From NCBI RefSeq assembly GCF_963422335.1, contig NZ_OY729424.1:930001-994000 (forward strand): a stretch of DNA of 64,000 bases, given 5' to 3'. This document shows, piece after piece, positions 34,303 through 43,373 of the stretch. Position numbers and translations under genes: made by a program. Numbering within the stretch: position 1 is the first letter of the stretch; each line of letters begins with the position of its first letter. The stretch comes from an uncultured Roseateles sp. Lineage in GTDB: Bacteria > Pseudomonadota > Gammaproteobacteria > Burkholderiales > Burkholderiaceae_C. A model generated the notes under the pieces. It did no database searches. It was given only the letters and a program-made list of their open reading frames with translations, and was not told the origin of the DNA.

Positions 34303-35102
34303 AACCGGGCGGGCCCGCAAACTGCGGCATGGAGGGCAGCTTGAATGCGAACACAATGACCTGTGCACGGGTGGCTGGATGCCTGGCAATTGGCTGCGGG
34401 CTGGTCGGCGTCAGCCCCGGCGCCCTGGCGCTCGACCCCGGCTACTACCTGGTCACGGCCTACGAGAACGAGGGCCAGGCCTCGATCGACTACCGCTACT
34501 GGACCGTCAAGTTCCCCGGCAGGCCGGTCACCACCTGGCCCGAGATCGGCATCGGCTACGGCCTGAGCAAGCGCTGGTACACCGAGGTGTATCTCAGCTA
34601 CGAGGGCGGCCCGGGGGTGGCCACACGACTCGATACCGTGCATTGGCAGAACGACTATCTGCTGACCCAGGGCCAGTATCCATTCGACCTGGCCGTTCAC
34701 ACCAACCTGATCGGCAACCGCGACCGTGCCGATGGTGTCGATCTCGAGTTCGGTCCGGTGCTGCAGACCGATATGGGCCGCACCCAGCTGAACGCCAATG
34801 TGTTTTTCGTGCGCAACTTCGGCGCCGATGCGCCCAGCCCGACGCAGATGCGCTACCAGTGGCAGGCCAAGTACCGCTGGAAGCCCTGGCTGCAGTTCGG
34901 CCTGCAGGGCTTTGGCGAACTCGGCCCCTGGGACCACTGGGCGCCCCACGCCCGCCAGTCACACCGCGCCGGACCGATGCTGGCCGGCAGCTGGGACGTG
35001 GGCGCCCGGCAGGAGATCAAGTACCAGGCGGCCTGGCTGAGCGGCTCGATCTACGGGCGGCACGGCAGCATGTTCTCGATGCGGCTGCAGTACCTGTTCT
35101 GA
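34299..35102 (+). CDS. Outer-membrane-type beta-rich protein
   Basis: This is a 267-residue protein. A likely signal peptide lies at about 20-45 (ending GALAL), so the ATGs at 34329 or 34356 may be the true start. The mature part is made of alternating aromatic beta strands, for example WPEIGIGYGLSKRWYTEVYL and QTDMGRTQLNANVFFVRNF. It ends in Phe (SMRLQYLF), the outer-membrane barrel insertion signal. It is probably a small barrel of the MipA/copper-resistance-like type; I cannot name it. It is translationally coupled to the HPP-CBS gene. Confidence 0.75.
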   Translation: MKPGGPANCGMEGSLNANTMTCARVAGCLAIGCGLVGVSPGALALDPGYYLVTAYENEGQASIDYRYWTVKFPGRPVTTWPEIGIGYGLSKRWYTEVYLSYEGGPGVATRLDTVHWQNDYLLTQGQYPFDLAVHTNLIGNRDRADGVDLEFGPVLQTDMGRTQLNANVFFVRNFGADAPSPTQMRYQWQAKYRWKPWLQFGLQGFGELGPWDHWAPHARQSHRAGPMLAGSWDVGARQEIKYQAAWLSGSIYGRHGSMFSMRLQYLF

Positions 35103-35114
35103 GCCGGCCAGCGC

Positions 35115-37760
35115 TCAGAGCCTGCCGCCCAGTTCCTGCAGGCGCTGGGCATGGTCGCCGGCCAGGGCCAGCAGGGCATGGGCCTTTTCGTAGGACTGCC
35201 TTGCCTGGGCCCGCCATTGCGCCCGCTGGGCGGGCTCCCATTGCGACAACAGCCACTGCGCCTCACCCAGATTGAGCAGGGCGTCGCGGGCCTTGTCGGC
35301 CTGGGCCAGCGGTGTCAGCGTGTGCAGAGACTGGTGTACGAGGTCCAGCGCCTGCTGCGGCTGGGCCGTGCCGTGCAGCGCCCGCGCCAGGAACAGGTCT
35401 TGCCAGGCCTGCATGCGCTCCAGATGCGGCCCGGGCTGTTTGGCGGCTCGGGCTGCCAGGCCGGCCAACGCGGTCTTCACCACCGGCAGCGCCTCGGCAT
35501 GGTGGCCGGTCTCGACCAGCGCCCGGCCGTGGTGCAGGGCCACCCGCGGCAGCGCATCTTCCCATTTGTTGCCGGGGCCGTTCTCGCGCGCCAGGCGCTC
35601 GCACTGAACCCAGGCGATGCGCGTGGCCGCCAGTGCCGCCGGGGCATCGGGCTGGCGCAACAGGATCACACCCAGATTGGTGGCCTCGGTGATCAGCCCG
35701 TCAACCACCGCCGTGTTGGCCGGGGCCAGCTCGGCGGCGGCCTGGCGCTCGGCCACAGCCCGCTCGGCATCGCCGCGCGCGGCGGCAATGCCGTTCAGTC
35801 GCGCCAAGGTCAGCGCGCGGGCGCCGTGCAGGCTGGCGCGTACCTGGCGCCACTGCAGGTCCTTGCCGCCGGCCGCCAGCTGGTCGAGCAGGGCCTCGCT
35901 GCGCGAGAACCATTGCAGCGCCGTCTCCGGCTGGTTCAGGCTGGCCACGGTCTGGGTGTCGTAGAACTGGCCCATGCGCAGCAGCGCGGCGGCGCGGTCC
36001 AGCTGCAGGGTGCGTTGCTGGGTGGCGGGCACCTGGGTGGCGGCCTCGTCCAGGCGCGCCAGCGCCTGCTGCATCACGCGCACCGATTCGTCGGGCCGCT
36101 TGTCGGCGCGCAAGCCCAGGGCCTGCACCTGCAGCGCCTGCACATACCAGCCGACAAAGCCGGCATCGACGCGTTGCTGCGGCCAGACCTGCTCGGCCAG
36201 CGCTATCGCGCGGCGGGCGTAGTCGCGCGCCTCGTCGCCCTTGTTCAGCGAGGCGCCGGTGTCGTCGCCCTCGATCTCGGCCAGGCGGGCATAGACGCCG
36301 GCCAGATCGGCCAGCCAGGCCGGATCGCCGCCGGCTTCGGCCGACAGCTGCTCCAGATGCTTGAGCAGATCCTTCAGCAGCGCCTCCTTGACGCGCAGGC
36401 CGCCGGGCAGATGGGTCACGGCGTCGCCGTAGCGCAGCACCACCTCGCGGGTGATGCTGCGTATGCGCTGCAGATTGGCCTGGGAGGCGTCGCGGGCCAG
36501 CGCCGCCTCATGGGCCTGCCAGCTCGCCACACCGGCGCCGGTGATCAGGGCCAGTGCCGCAACGCCGGCCAGGCCGACGACGACGCGGTTGCGGGCGATG
36601 AACTTGCCTGCCAGATAGCGTCGGCTGGGCGCATGGGCCGTGACCGGATAGCCGCTGAGGTGGGCACGGATGTCGGCGGCAAAACTGTCCACCGAGGCGT
36701 AGCGGCGCGCCGAATCCTTCTCCAGCGCCTTGAGCAGGATGTTGTCCAGATCGCCGAGCAGGCGCTGGCGCGTGGCCAGCCAGCGGTTGTCCTCGTCGGT
36801 CTGGCCGGACGACAGCGGACCCAGCGAAGAGGGTCGGGTCGGTTGGTCCTCCAGCACCGCCCGCGCCGCTTCGGCCGGTGCGGTCACGCCGCGGGCATAG
36901 GGCCGCTGGCCGGTCAGCATCTGGTACAGCAGCACACCCAGCGAGTAGACATCGGTGGCGGTCGAAACCGGTTCGCCGCGCACCTGCTCGGGGCTGGCGT
37001 ACAGCGGCGTGAAGGGCCGCGCCGCCTGGTGCGTGGCATCGGGGGCGTCGGGCAGGCTGTCCAGCGCCTTGGCGATGCCGAAGTCCAGCAGCTTGACCTG
37101 ACCCTGCCCGTTTACCAGCACATTGCCGGGCTTGAGGTCGCGGTGCACCAGCAGATTGCGGTGGGCGTAGGCCACGGCGTCGGCCAGTTGCAGGAACAGC
37201 TGCAGGCGGGGTTCCAGGTCCAGGCCCTCGCAGGCCTGGTCCAGCGGCCGGCCCTGCACCAGCTCCATCACGAAATAGGGCAGGCCCAGCTCGCTGAGTC
37301 CGGCGTCGAACAGGCGCGCGATATGCGGGTGCTCCAGCCGCGCCAGCGTCTGCTGCTCCTGGGCAAAGCGTGCCAGCACGCTGGCCGAATCCATGCCGCG
37401 CTTGAGCAGCTTGACGGCGGCATGACCGGCGTAGGCACCGTCGGCGCGGCGGGCGCGGAACACATCGCCCATGCCACCGCTGCCGATGGGCTCCAGCAAC
37501 TCCCAGCTGCCACAGCGCATGCCGGGCCAGCCGCTCTGGCCCAGCTCGCGGGGCGTCGGCGCCGGCTGTTCCAGAAAGCCGGGGGCCACCGCCTGGCCGC
37601 CGGTGCTGTGGGCCAGCAGCGAGAGCAGCTCGGCCCTCATCTCCGCATCGAGGTCCAGCGCCTGCAGCCAGGCTTCCCGCTGCGCTTCGGGCATCTGCAG
37701 GGCCTCGTCGAACAGCGCCTTGATGCGCGACCAGCGCTCGGGATCGGTGGGCAGACTCAT
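35115..37760 (-). CDS. Membrane Ser/Thr protein kinase with TPR-like sensor region
   Basis: This is an 881-residue Hanks-type kinase. A short N-terminal helical region leads to the kinase domain (about 85-360): GSGGMGDVFRARR, the ATP Lys at 117, the catalytic Asp at 208 in VHRDLKPGN and D226 in LDFGIAKAL. The activation segment ends in YASPEQVRGE. One membrane segment (VVVGLAGVAALALITGAGV, about 430) is followed by a 430-residue helical, TPR-like region outside the membrane. It is divergent from an ECF sigma gene, an arrangement like PknT/EcfP of Vibrio, where the kinase activates the sigma factor by phosphorylation. The start at 37760 replaces a longer frame at 37895. Confidence 0.92.
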   Translation of the reverse strand: MSLPTDPERWSRIKALFDEALQMPEAQREAWLQALDLDAEMRAELLSLLAHSTGGQAVAPGFLEQPAPTPRELGQSGWPGMRCGSWELLEPIGSGGMGDVFRARRADGAYAGHAAVKLLKRGMDSASVLARFAQEQQTLARLEHPHIARLFDAGLSELGLPYFVMELVQGRPLDQACEGLDLEPRLQLFLQLADAVAYAHRNLLVHRDLKPGNVLVNGQGQVKLLDFGIAKALDSLPDAPDATHQAARPFTPLYASPEQVRGEPVSTATDVYSLGVLLYQMLTGQRPYARGVTAPAEAARAVLEDQPTRPSSLGPLSSGQTDEDNRWLATRQRLLGDLDNILLKALEKDSARRYASVDSFAADIRAHLSGYPVTAHAPSRRYLAGKFIARNRVVVGLAGVAALALITGAGVASWQAHEAALARDASQANLQRIRSITREVVLRYGDAVTHLPGGLRVKEALLKDLLKHLEQLSAEAGGDPAWLADLAGVYARLAEIEGDDTGASLNKGDEARDYARRAIALAEQVWPQQRVDAGFVGWYVQALQVQALGLRADKRPDESVRVMQQALARLDEAATQVPATQQRTLQLDRAAALLRMGQFYDTQTVASLNQPETALQWFSRSEALLDQLAAGGKDLQWRQVRASLHGARALTLARLNGIAAARGDAERAVAERQAAAELAPANTAVVDGLITEATNLGVILLRQPDAPAALAATRIAWVQCERLARENGPGNKWEDALPRVALHHGRALVETGHHAEALPVVKTALAGLAARAAKQPGPHLERMQAWQDLFLARALHGTAQPQQALDLVHQSLHTLTPLAQADKARDALLNLGEAQWLLSQWEPAQRAQWRAQARQSYEKAHALLALAGDHAQRLQELGGRL

Positions 37761-37904
37761 GCGGCTAGAGGCTCCATGGCAGCGACAGCGGGTCACCAGC
37801 ATAGAGAGTTTGACCCGGCACAAACGACCTGACCCCGTGTTCGCGGGGTGGCATGGGTATACGCAGGCCCATCCGGGCCAAAAGCTCAGACACAATCAGG
37901 AGCC

Positions 37905-38513
37905 GTGAAGAATGTGCCCGAACTCCCGTCTTCCTTTCCCGTCGATCTGGCGGAGTTGACCCAATGGCTCAGTGAGCATGGTCAGCCCGAGGGGGGGGCT
38001 GCGGCCGTGGGCAATCAGCTGTTCGCGCTGCTCTACCAGGAGCTGCGACGCATGGCCGGCGGCCATTTGCGGCGCGAGAACAGCGGCCACACGCTCAGTG
38101 CCACGGCGCTGGCCCACGAGGCCTGGTTCCGCATGGCCGAGCAGAGCCGCACGCACTGGAAAAACCGCAGCCACTTCCTGGCCGTCAGCTCCATCATGAT
38201 GCGGCGCATCCTGGTCAATCACGAGATGGCCCGCCGCGCCCAGAAGCGCGAGGCCGAGCTGGTCAGCCCGACGCTGGCCGGCCTGGAGCAGCTGGCCCTG
38301 CCCAGCGACCCCGATGTGCTGGCCGTGCACGAGGCGCTGCAGGCGCTGGAGCAGTTCGACCCACGGGCCGCCAAGGTGGTGGAGCTGCGCTTCTTCGGCG
38401 GCCTGGAGAACGAGGAGATCGCCGATGCGCTGGACCTGTCCCTGGCCACCGTCAAGCGCGACTGGAGCCTGGCCAAGGCCTGGCTGCACCGCGAGCTCAG
38501 CGGCCAGGGCTGA
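37905..38513 (+). CDS. ECF-type sigma factor paired with the Ser/Thr kinase
   Basis: This is a sigma factor of about 202 residues in the Sigma70_ECF (PF07638-like) group. Region 2 is HTLSATALAHEAWFRMAEQS with NRSHFLAVSSIMMRRILVNH. Region 4 is AAKVVELRFFGGLENEEIAD, then SLATVKRDWSLAKAWLHREL. The region-2 helix lacks the acidic residues that ordinary ECF factors use to bind RNA polymerase, and threonines 63 and 67 lie there. That pattern fits phospho-activated sigma factors. No anti-sigma gene is adjacent. I chose the GTG at 37905 just after AGGAG; an in-frame GTG at 37914 or an ATG at 37848 is possible. Confidence 0.85.
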   Translation: MKNVPELPSSFPVDLAELTQWLSEHGQPEGGAAAVGNQLFALLYQELRRMAGGHLRRENSGHTLSATALAHEAWFRMAEQSRTHWKNRSHFLAVSSIMMRRILVNHEMARRAQKREAELVSPTLAGLEQLALPSDPDVLAVHEALQALEQFDPRAAKVVELRFFGGLENEEIADALDLSLATVKRDWSLAKAWLHRELSGQG

Positions 38514-38522
38514 GCCCGGCAC

Positions 38523-39425
38523 TCAGCGCAGCGACAAGTCCAGCGCCACGCCGGCAAATACCGAGAAGCCCAGCCAGTGGTTCTCGCGGAAGGCCTTGAA
38601 GCAGCCCTCGCGCGAGCGGTCCTTGATCAGCTGGTAGTGCCAGATCACCTGGGCCAGGGCCACCGCCATGCCCAGCAGGAACAGCTTGCCCAGGCCCAGG
38701 CGCAGGCCCAGGAAAGTCCAGCTCGCCAGATAGACGGCATAAAAGCCCATCACCGCCGCCACGTCGAAGCGACCCAAGGTCAGGGCCGAGGTCTTGATGC
38801 CGATGCGGATGTCGTCGTCGCGGTCCACCATCGCGTACTCGGTGTCGTAGGCCAGCACCCAGAACAGATTGGACAGCAGCAGGCCCCAGGCGGTGGGCGG
38901 CACGGCGGCATTGACGCCCTCGAGACTCCACTGCGTGCCGCCCAGCGCGGACGAGAAGGCCATCGGTATGCCGAAGCTGAAGGCCACGCCCAGCACCGCC
39001 TGCGGCATCGCCACCAGGCGCTTGGCATAGGGGTAGAGGCAGGCCACCGCCAGCGCCGCGAATGACAGCAGAATCGTCGGCGCATTGGTGGTGAGCACCA
39101 GGCCGAAGGCCAGCAATGCCAGCCCCGCCCCCAGCAGCAGGGCCTCGCGCACCGAGACCGCGCCGCTGGTCACCGGGCGCTGGGCGGTGCGCTTGACGTG
39201 CTTGTCGAACTCCCGGTCGGCCACGTCGTTGACGCAGCAGCCGGCCGAGCGCATCAACAAGGTGCCCAGTCCGAACACCAGCAGCAGGTGCAGGCCGGGC
39301 CAGCCATCGGCGGCGATCCACAGCGCCGCCCAGGTGGGCCACAGCAGCAGCCAGGTGCCGGCCGGGCGGTCCCAGCGGATCAGGTTGAGGTAGAGCGAGA
39401 GTCGAGTCGGCGGGCGAGCATTCAT
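38523..39425 (-). CDS. ubiA: 4-hydroxybenzoate polyprenyltransferase
   Basis: This is a 300-residue inner-membrane prenyltransferase that attaches the polyprenyl tail to 4-hydroxybenzoate in ubiquinone synthesis. There are about eight membrane helices. Both magnesium-pyrophosphate motifs are present: NDVADREFDKHVKRT (NDxxDxxxD) and YDTEYAMVDRDDDIRIGIKT. The length is normal. The start at 39425 replaces a longer frame at 39983. It is separate from ubiC. Confidence 0.95.
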   Translation of the reverse strand: MNARPPTRLSLYLNLIRWDRPAGTWLLLWPTWAALWIAADGWPGLHLLLVFGLGTLLMRSAGCCVNDVADREFDKHVKRTAQRPVTSGAVSVREALLLGAGLALLAFGLVLTTNAPTILLSFAALAVACLYPYAKRLVAMPQAVLGVAFSFGIPMAFSSALGGTQWSLEGVNAAVPPTAWGLLLSNLFWVLAYDTEYAMVDRDDDIRIGIKTSALTLGRFDVAAVMGFYAVYLASWTFLGLRLGLGKLFLLGMAVALAQVIWHYQLIKDRSREGCFKAFRENHWLGFSVFAGVALDLSLR

Positions 39426-39460
39426 TGCCGCCAGTTTATCGACCCCCAGGTACACCCCAT

Positions 39461-41929
39461 TTACGGGATGCTGATCCTGACCGCGAACACGCCGGCGTCG
39501 GTGAAGCTCGACAGCGGCGTGGCCACCTTGCTCCAGCTGCCCGACCACTCCAGCCCGGTGAGGGTGCCGGTGAAGGTGTAGCCGAAGCCGTCCGGTCCGG
39601 CCACCAGGCTGACCGCCGAGGCGCTGCCGGTGCCGCGGCTGAGGGGTCCGCCCTGGGCGATCGTGCTCAGGCTGGCGTTGGCGCCGTGGCAGGTGGCGTC
39701 GTTGGCCGACGAGTGTTCGCAGGGCGTCATCGTGCCGTCGAGCTTGTGGAAGTCGTAGCCGCCGCCGGTGATCTTGCCTGCGGCGTCCAGCGTCACCGAG
39801 ACGCGCAGCGGGTAGCTCGTGCCCTCCTTGGTGCTGACCAGGGTGTTGGCCGGTGCCGGCCCGGCGCCGTCCGGGTTGCTGTAGCTGTTGATGCGCCAGC
39901 CGCCCGAGGCATTGGCGCCGGTGCCGGCGCGCACATCCTCCAGCACCGTCATCAGGCCGGCGCGGCTGTGCAGCAGCACCCACTCGCGCGCCCGCAGGCT
40001 GCCGCCGCTGCCCCGCGTCAGCAGCAGCTGGCCGTCGGCGCCTATGCTCCAGGTCATTGCCAGCGCGCTCTCCACACCGTTGCTGATGCTGACCTGGGCG
40101 GCCGTGCCATCGGCGAAGATGTCGAAATACAGGTCCTTGTTGAAGCCATGGCGCCAGCGCTTGAACAGGCTGGCCTCGGGCTTGAAGCGCGCCCCCGCGT
40201 CCACCGTGCTGATGGTGACCTCGTCGATGCGCACCGGCTTGCCCTGTTCGATGTCGGTCGCACTGGCGACGAGGAGGTCGAGGGCGGTGTCATTGAACAG
40301 CGAGCCATAGCGGCGCTCGCCGGCGGCGCTCTTCAGCACCAGCCGGCCCTCGCTGACCGACCAGCTCAGCGCCTGGCCGCTGCGCAGCAGCTTGGCGGTG
40401 GTGGCGCCGGTGATCTCGAGGATGTCGGCATTGCGGATGCTGCTGCTGGTGTCCAGCGTGGGCTCGACGATCACGCCCCCGTAGCGTCGGCCGATGGCGA
40501 AGTCGGCGGCGGTCAGCGCCTGGGTCTTGGACTCGACCGTGGTCTTGATGAGGGTGCCTGCCCCCCAGCCCTGATCCTTGATCTGCCCTTTGTTGGTGCC
40601 GCTCAGGGTTTCCTGCCGGGTGGCGGCGCTGAACAGCAGCGAGCCCAGCTCCGGCGTGCCGGTGGCCTGCCTGAAACGGTAGCCGGTGGTGTCGTAGCGC
40701 ACCTCGACCTGGCTGCCATCGGCCTCGGTGGCCAGCCCGGTCGTGCTGTACGGGGCGTTCAGGGTCACGACGATCTCGCCGGCGCTGGCCGACCACTTGG
40801 CCGCCCGTAGGCCCGCCGGTGTCAGCACCTGGGCCGTGCCATCGGGCTGGTAGCCGATCTGCAGGCCCAGGCGCGAGCCCGGACGGCCGTAGAAATAGAT
40901 CTGGCTGCGCGCCTCGGTGGGCGCGAACACCGGGCCGTTGCCCAGTCCGGCGCCGTTGAGCACCTCCTGCCGGGTGGCCTCGAAGCGGGCCGCGAAGGTG
41001 CCTGTCTGCTCCTTCAGAAAGCCCGCCAGCACGCTGGCTGTGGTCGGGCTTTGCACCAGGGCGGCGGTATCTGCCACGCCGCCGGGCAGGGCCACGCCCT
41101 TGTCCACCACCAGCTTGATGGCCGTGGCCAGCTCGACCAGGCGCTCGGGCGACACGGCGCTGGACAGCTCGTCCAGCCGCGCCTGCGTTGGTGCGGCCGC
41201 GCCGCCGGCCTCGGTCACCAGGGCCGCCAGGGCGGTCGAGTAGTGGGTGATCTGGGTCGCCTGGGTCTGTGCCGGGCCGACCTGACCGTCCTTGTCGGCC
41301 AGCTTGGCCAGCGCCGCCACATCGCCCAGCAAGGCCTGCAGCTTGACCTGGTTTTGCGTGCCGACGCCGCTGGCACTGAGCTGCACGGTGTCGCCGGTCT
41401 GCTCGGTCTGCAGGTTCAGCGTGTAGACGCCCTGTGCATCGGCGGTGGCGGTGAAGGGTTTGCCGCCGACGGTGGCGGTGACCGCGGCATTGGCGATCGG
41501 CCCGTCGCTGACCTGGCCCTTCAGCGTCAGCGCGGCGTAGACCTTCAGCGTGACGGTGGCGCTGGCCTGGCTGCCGTCCTCGGCGCGGGCGGTGTAGCTG
41601 AACGTATCGCTGCCCACATAGCCGGGCGTGGGCGTGTACTCGATCTCGCTGCCCAACACCTTGGCCTGGCCATGGCTGGGCGCGGCCACCGAGGCCAGCA
41701 CCAGGCTGCCGCGGCTGGCCGTGTCATTGACCAGCACCTTGAGGCTGGCGGCCTTGTTCCAGGCCAGGCTGGCCTCGTCGGCGCCCAGGCTCAGGGTCAC
41801 GGCAGAGGGTTTCGGCGGTTCGGCAGTTGCATCGCCGCCGCCGCCCCCGCAGGCGCTCAGCAGCGCGGCGGCAAAGATCAGACTCAGGTGGGCGCGGTGG
41901 TGGCGCAGGGCTGTGGTTCGCATCGACAA
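39461..41929 (-). CDS. Large lipoprotein with Ig/cadherin-like N-terminal domain
   Basis: This is an 822-residue putative outer-membrane lipoprotein with signal peptide and lipobox LLSACGGGGG (Cys at about 27). Residues 40-130 form a Big/cadherin-like beta domain (PTPGYVGSDTFSYTARAEDG) and are followed by a carboxypeptidase-regulatory-like segment (ISDGPIANAAV-type). The remaining 600 residues are beta-rich and unfamiliar to me, with repeated strand-turn units. It lies downstream of the sigma/anti-sigma-like pair on the same strand after a 77-base gap, so it may be their regulon member. No function can be assigned. Confidence 0.8.
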   Translation of the reverse strand: MSMRTTALRHHRAHLSLIFAAALLSACGGGGGDATAEPPKPSAVTLSLGADEASLAWNKAASLKVLVNDTASRGSLVLASVAAPSHGQAKVLGSEIEYTPTPGYVGSDTFSYTARAEDGSQASATVTLKVYAALTLKGQVSDGPIANAAVTATVGGKPFTATADAQGVYTLNLQTEQTGDTVQLSASGVGTQNQVKLQALLGDVAALAKLADKDGQVGPAQTQATQITHYSTALAALVTEAGGAAAPTQARLDELSSAVSPERLVELATAIKLVVDKGVALPGGVADTAALVQSPTTASVLAGFLKEQTGTFAARFEATRQEVLNGAGLGNGPVFAPTEARSQIYFYGRPGSRLGLQIGYQPDGTAQVLTPAGLRAAKWSASAGEIVVTLNAPYSTTGLATEADGSQVEVRYDTTGYRFRQATGTPELGSLLFSAATRQETLSGTNKGQIKDQGWGAGTLIKTTVESKTQALTAADFAIGRRYGGVIVEPTLDTSSSIRNADILEITGATTAKLLRSGQALSWSVSEGRLVLKSAAGERRYGSLFNDTALDLLVASATDIEQGKPVRIDEVTISTVDAGARFKPEASLFKRWRHGFNKDLYFDIFADGTAAQVSISNGVESALAMTWSIGADGQLLLTRGSGGSLRAREWVLLHSRAGLMTVLEDVRAGTGANASGGWRINSYSNPDGAGPAPANTLVSTKEGTSYPLRVSVTLDAAGKITGGGYDFHKLDGTMTPCEHSSANDATCHGANASLSTIAQGGPLSRGTGSASAVSLVAGPDGFGYTFTGTLTGLEWSGSWSKVATPLSSFTDAGVFAVRISIP

Positions 41930-42006
41930 GACTCCCGGTGGATAGGACAGGTCGGCTGGCGCTGCGCGCCTGCCATGCCCGGGAAGAGTCGCCGGCGACG
42001 GCGTTG

Positions 42007-42609
42007 TCAGTGGCCGCCGGCCTGGGGCTTACCCGGAGTGGCCGGCACGATCAGCAGGAACAGCCGGCCGTGGGCCGGTACCTGGACACCGTGCTGAGCC
42101 AGCGCCAGGATCAAGCCAGGGTCGGGCGTTGCCACCCGCGCCTGCAGCTGCACCAGGCCCTGAGCCTGCGAGCTCAGGCGCGCCGTGACGCCGTGGGCCA
42201 GCAGCAGGGTCTGCAGCTCGGCGGCCAGCTGCTCCGGATGCTCGGCAGTGATGCGCTGAGCGGCTTCGGCGCCGCGCATCACATCGCCCTCGGCCGGCAG
42301 GGCCACGGGCTCGGGGAACTGCCGCACCGCCACCAGCGCCAGCAGCGCCAGTCCGGGCACGGCCAGCCAGCGCCAGTCCGGCGTGGTCAGCCAGTGCGGC
42401 AGGGCCAGGCGCGGGCGCGGCGTCGCAAAGGCACCCGCGGCACGCAGCCGGGCCATCAGGGCCTGCTCGGCGGCGGCGTCGGCAGGCGTCGGCTCAAGCT
42501 GCTCCAGCATCAGCTGACGCATCAACACACCGGCCCTGGCGCTGGCATCGGGTGAGGCCTCGGCACCGCGTAGCGCCGCCAGGCATTGCTCTGCGTTGAA
42601 TTCAGTCAT
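42007..42609 (-). CDS. Putative anti-sigma factor, single-pass membrane protein
   Basis: This is a 200-residue protein. The cytoplasmic N-terminal part (about 1-80) is helical, with SARAGVLMRQLMLEQLEP. A membrane segment (WLAVPGLALLALVAV, about 82-97) and a periplasmic C-terminal domain of about 100 residues follow. It has no zinc-binding His/Cys motif. The size, topology and 8-base overlap with the ECF sigma gene are those of a membrane anti-sigma factor, which is the basis for the call. I see no sequence motif that proves it. Confidence 0.68.
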   Translation of the reverse strand: MTEFNAEQCLAALRGAEASPDASARAGVLMRQLMLEQLEPTPADAAAEQALMARLRAAGAFATPRPRLALPHWLTTPDWRWLAVPGLALLALVAVRQFPEPVALPAEGDVMRGAEAAQRITAEHPEQLAAELQTLLLAHGVTARLSSQAQGLVQLQARVATPDPGLILALAQHGVQVPAHGRLFLLIVPATPGKPQAGGH

Positions 42610-43240
42610 CGCCCGCTCCTCGCAACTTGGCCGCGCCGCGGCGCATGGGCTCAAGGCCCTCGTCCAGGCAGGGCTTGAAATAGCCCAGCAGGGCCGCGCA
42701 GCACTCGCTCATGAATTGGCGCGTGGCGCCGTAGCTGCGGCCGATCAGCTCGGCGATCTCGCGGGCGTCATGGCCCAGCGTGATCAGCTCGATGCAGTGG
42801 TAGCGCTTGGGTTGGTCATCCCTGAAACGGCCCAGCTGGCCGTGCAGGCAGCGGCGCAGCAGCGGATCGGAGCTGGCCGGGTCCGGCACCTGCTCCAGCC
42901 AGCTCAGGCCTTCGTGATCCTCATCGGCGTCGCCATGGCCGCTGACCGGCTGACGCGCCAGCCGCCGCCAGTGCGCGCTCGTCTCGTTGCGTGCCACCGT
43001 GCGCGCCCAGCTGTGAAAGGCCGCCGGCTCGCGCACCTCGCCGGCGTGGCTGACCAGCTTGAACAGGATCTCGCTGAGCAGGTCTTCCATGTCGTCGGCC
43101 TGCACGCCGGCGTGGAAGAGCTGGGCGCGCAGCAGCGGCCGGTAGTGGCGAATCATCTGCAGGGTCGCGCGCTCGGCCGCCGGCCCGCCCGCGCGCAGCG
43201 CGTCGAGAAAGGCATGGGCATCGAACAGGGGCTGGGTCAT
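42602..43240 (-). CDS. ECF-type sigma-70 family factor divergent from the protease pair
   Basis: This is a 212-residue sigma factor. Region 2 is visible in AFLDALRAGGPAAERATLQM and DDMEDLLSEILFKL, and then AAFHSWARTVARNETSAHWR. Region 4 is HDAREIAELIGRSYGATRQFMSE, followed by a 30-residue C-terminal extension. It overlaps the putative anti-sigma gene by 8 bases and is divergent from the TPR-CHAT/caspase operon, with 133 bases between the starts. It probably controls its own operon and perhaps the protease pair; that control is inferred from position. Confidence 0.85.
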   Translation of the reverse strand: MTQPLFDAHAFLDALRAGGPAAERATLQMIRHYRPLLRAQLFHAGVQADDMEDLLSEILFKLVSHAGEVREPAAFHSWARTVARNETSAHWRRLARQPVSGHGDADEDHEGLSWLEQVPDPASSDPLLRRCLHGQLGRFRDDQPKRYHCIELITLGHDAREIAELIGRSYGATRQFMSECCAALLGYFKPCLDEGLEPMRRGAAKLRGAGDD

Positions 43241-43373
43241 GGTGCTCGCAAGATGGGGCTGTGCGGGGAAGAGTGGCCAAGCGCCGGGATTGTCAGGCAA
43301 GACCCGGATGGGGCGGCCGCATCGGGCGTGGGAAGATGGCGCCAAGTCCAATGACCAGAACAAAAGGCCGGGC

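Noticed and set aside
39425..40810. Long plus-strand frame opposite the large lipoprotein
   Set aside because: The minus strand has a signal peptide, lipobox and beta-rich domains; the plus frame is repetitive shadow sequence.
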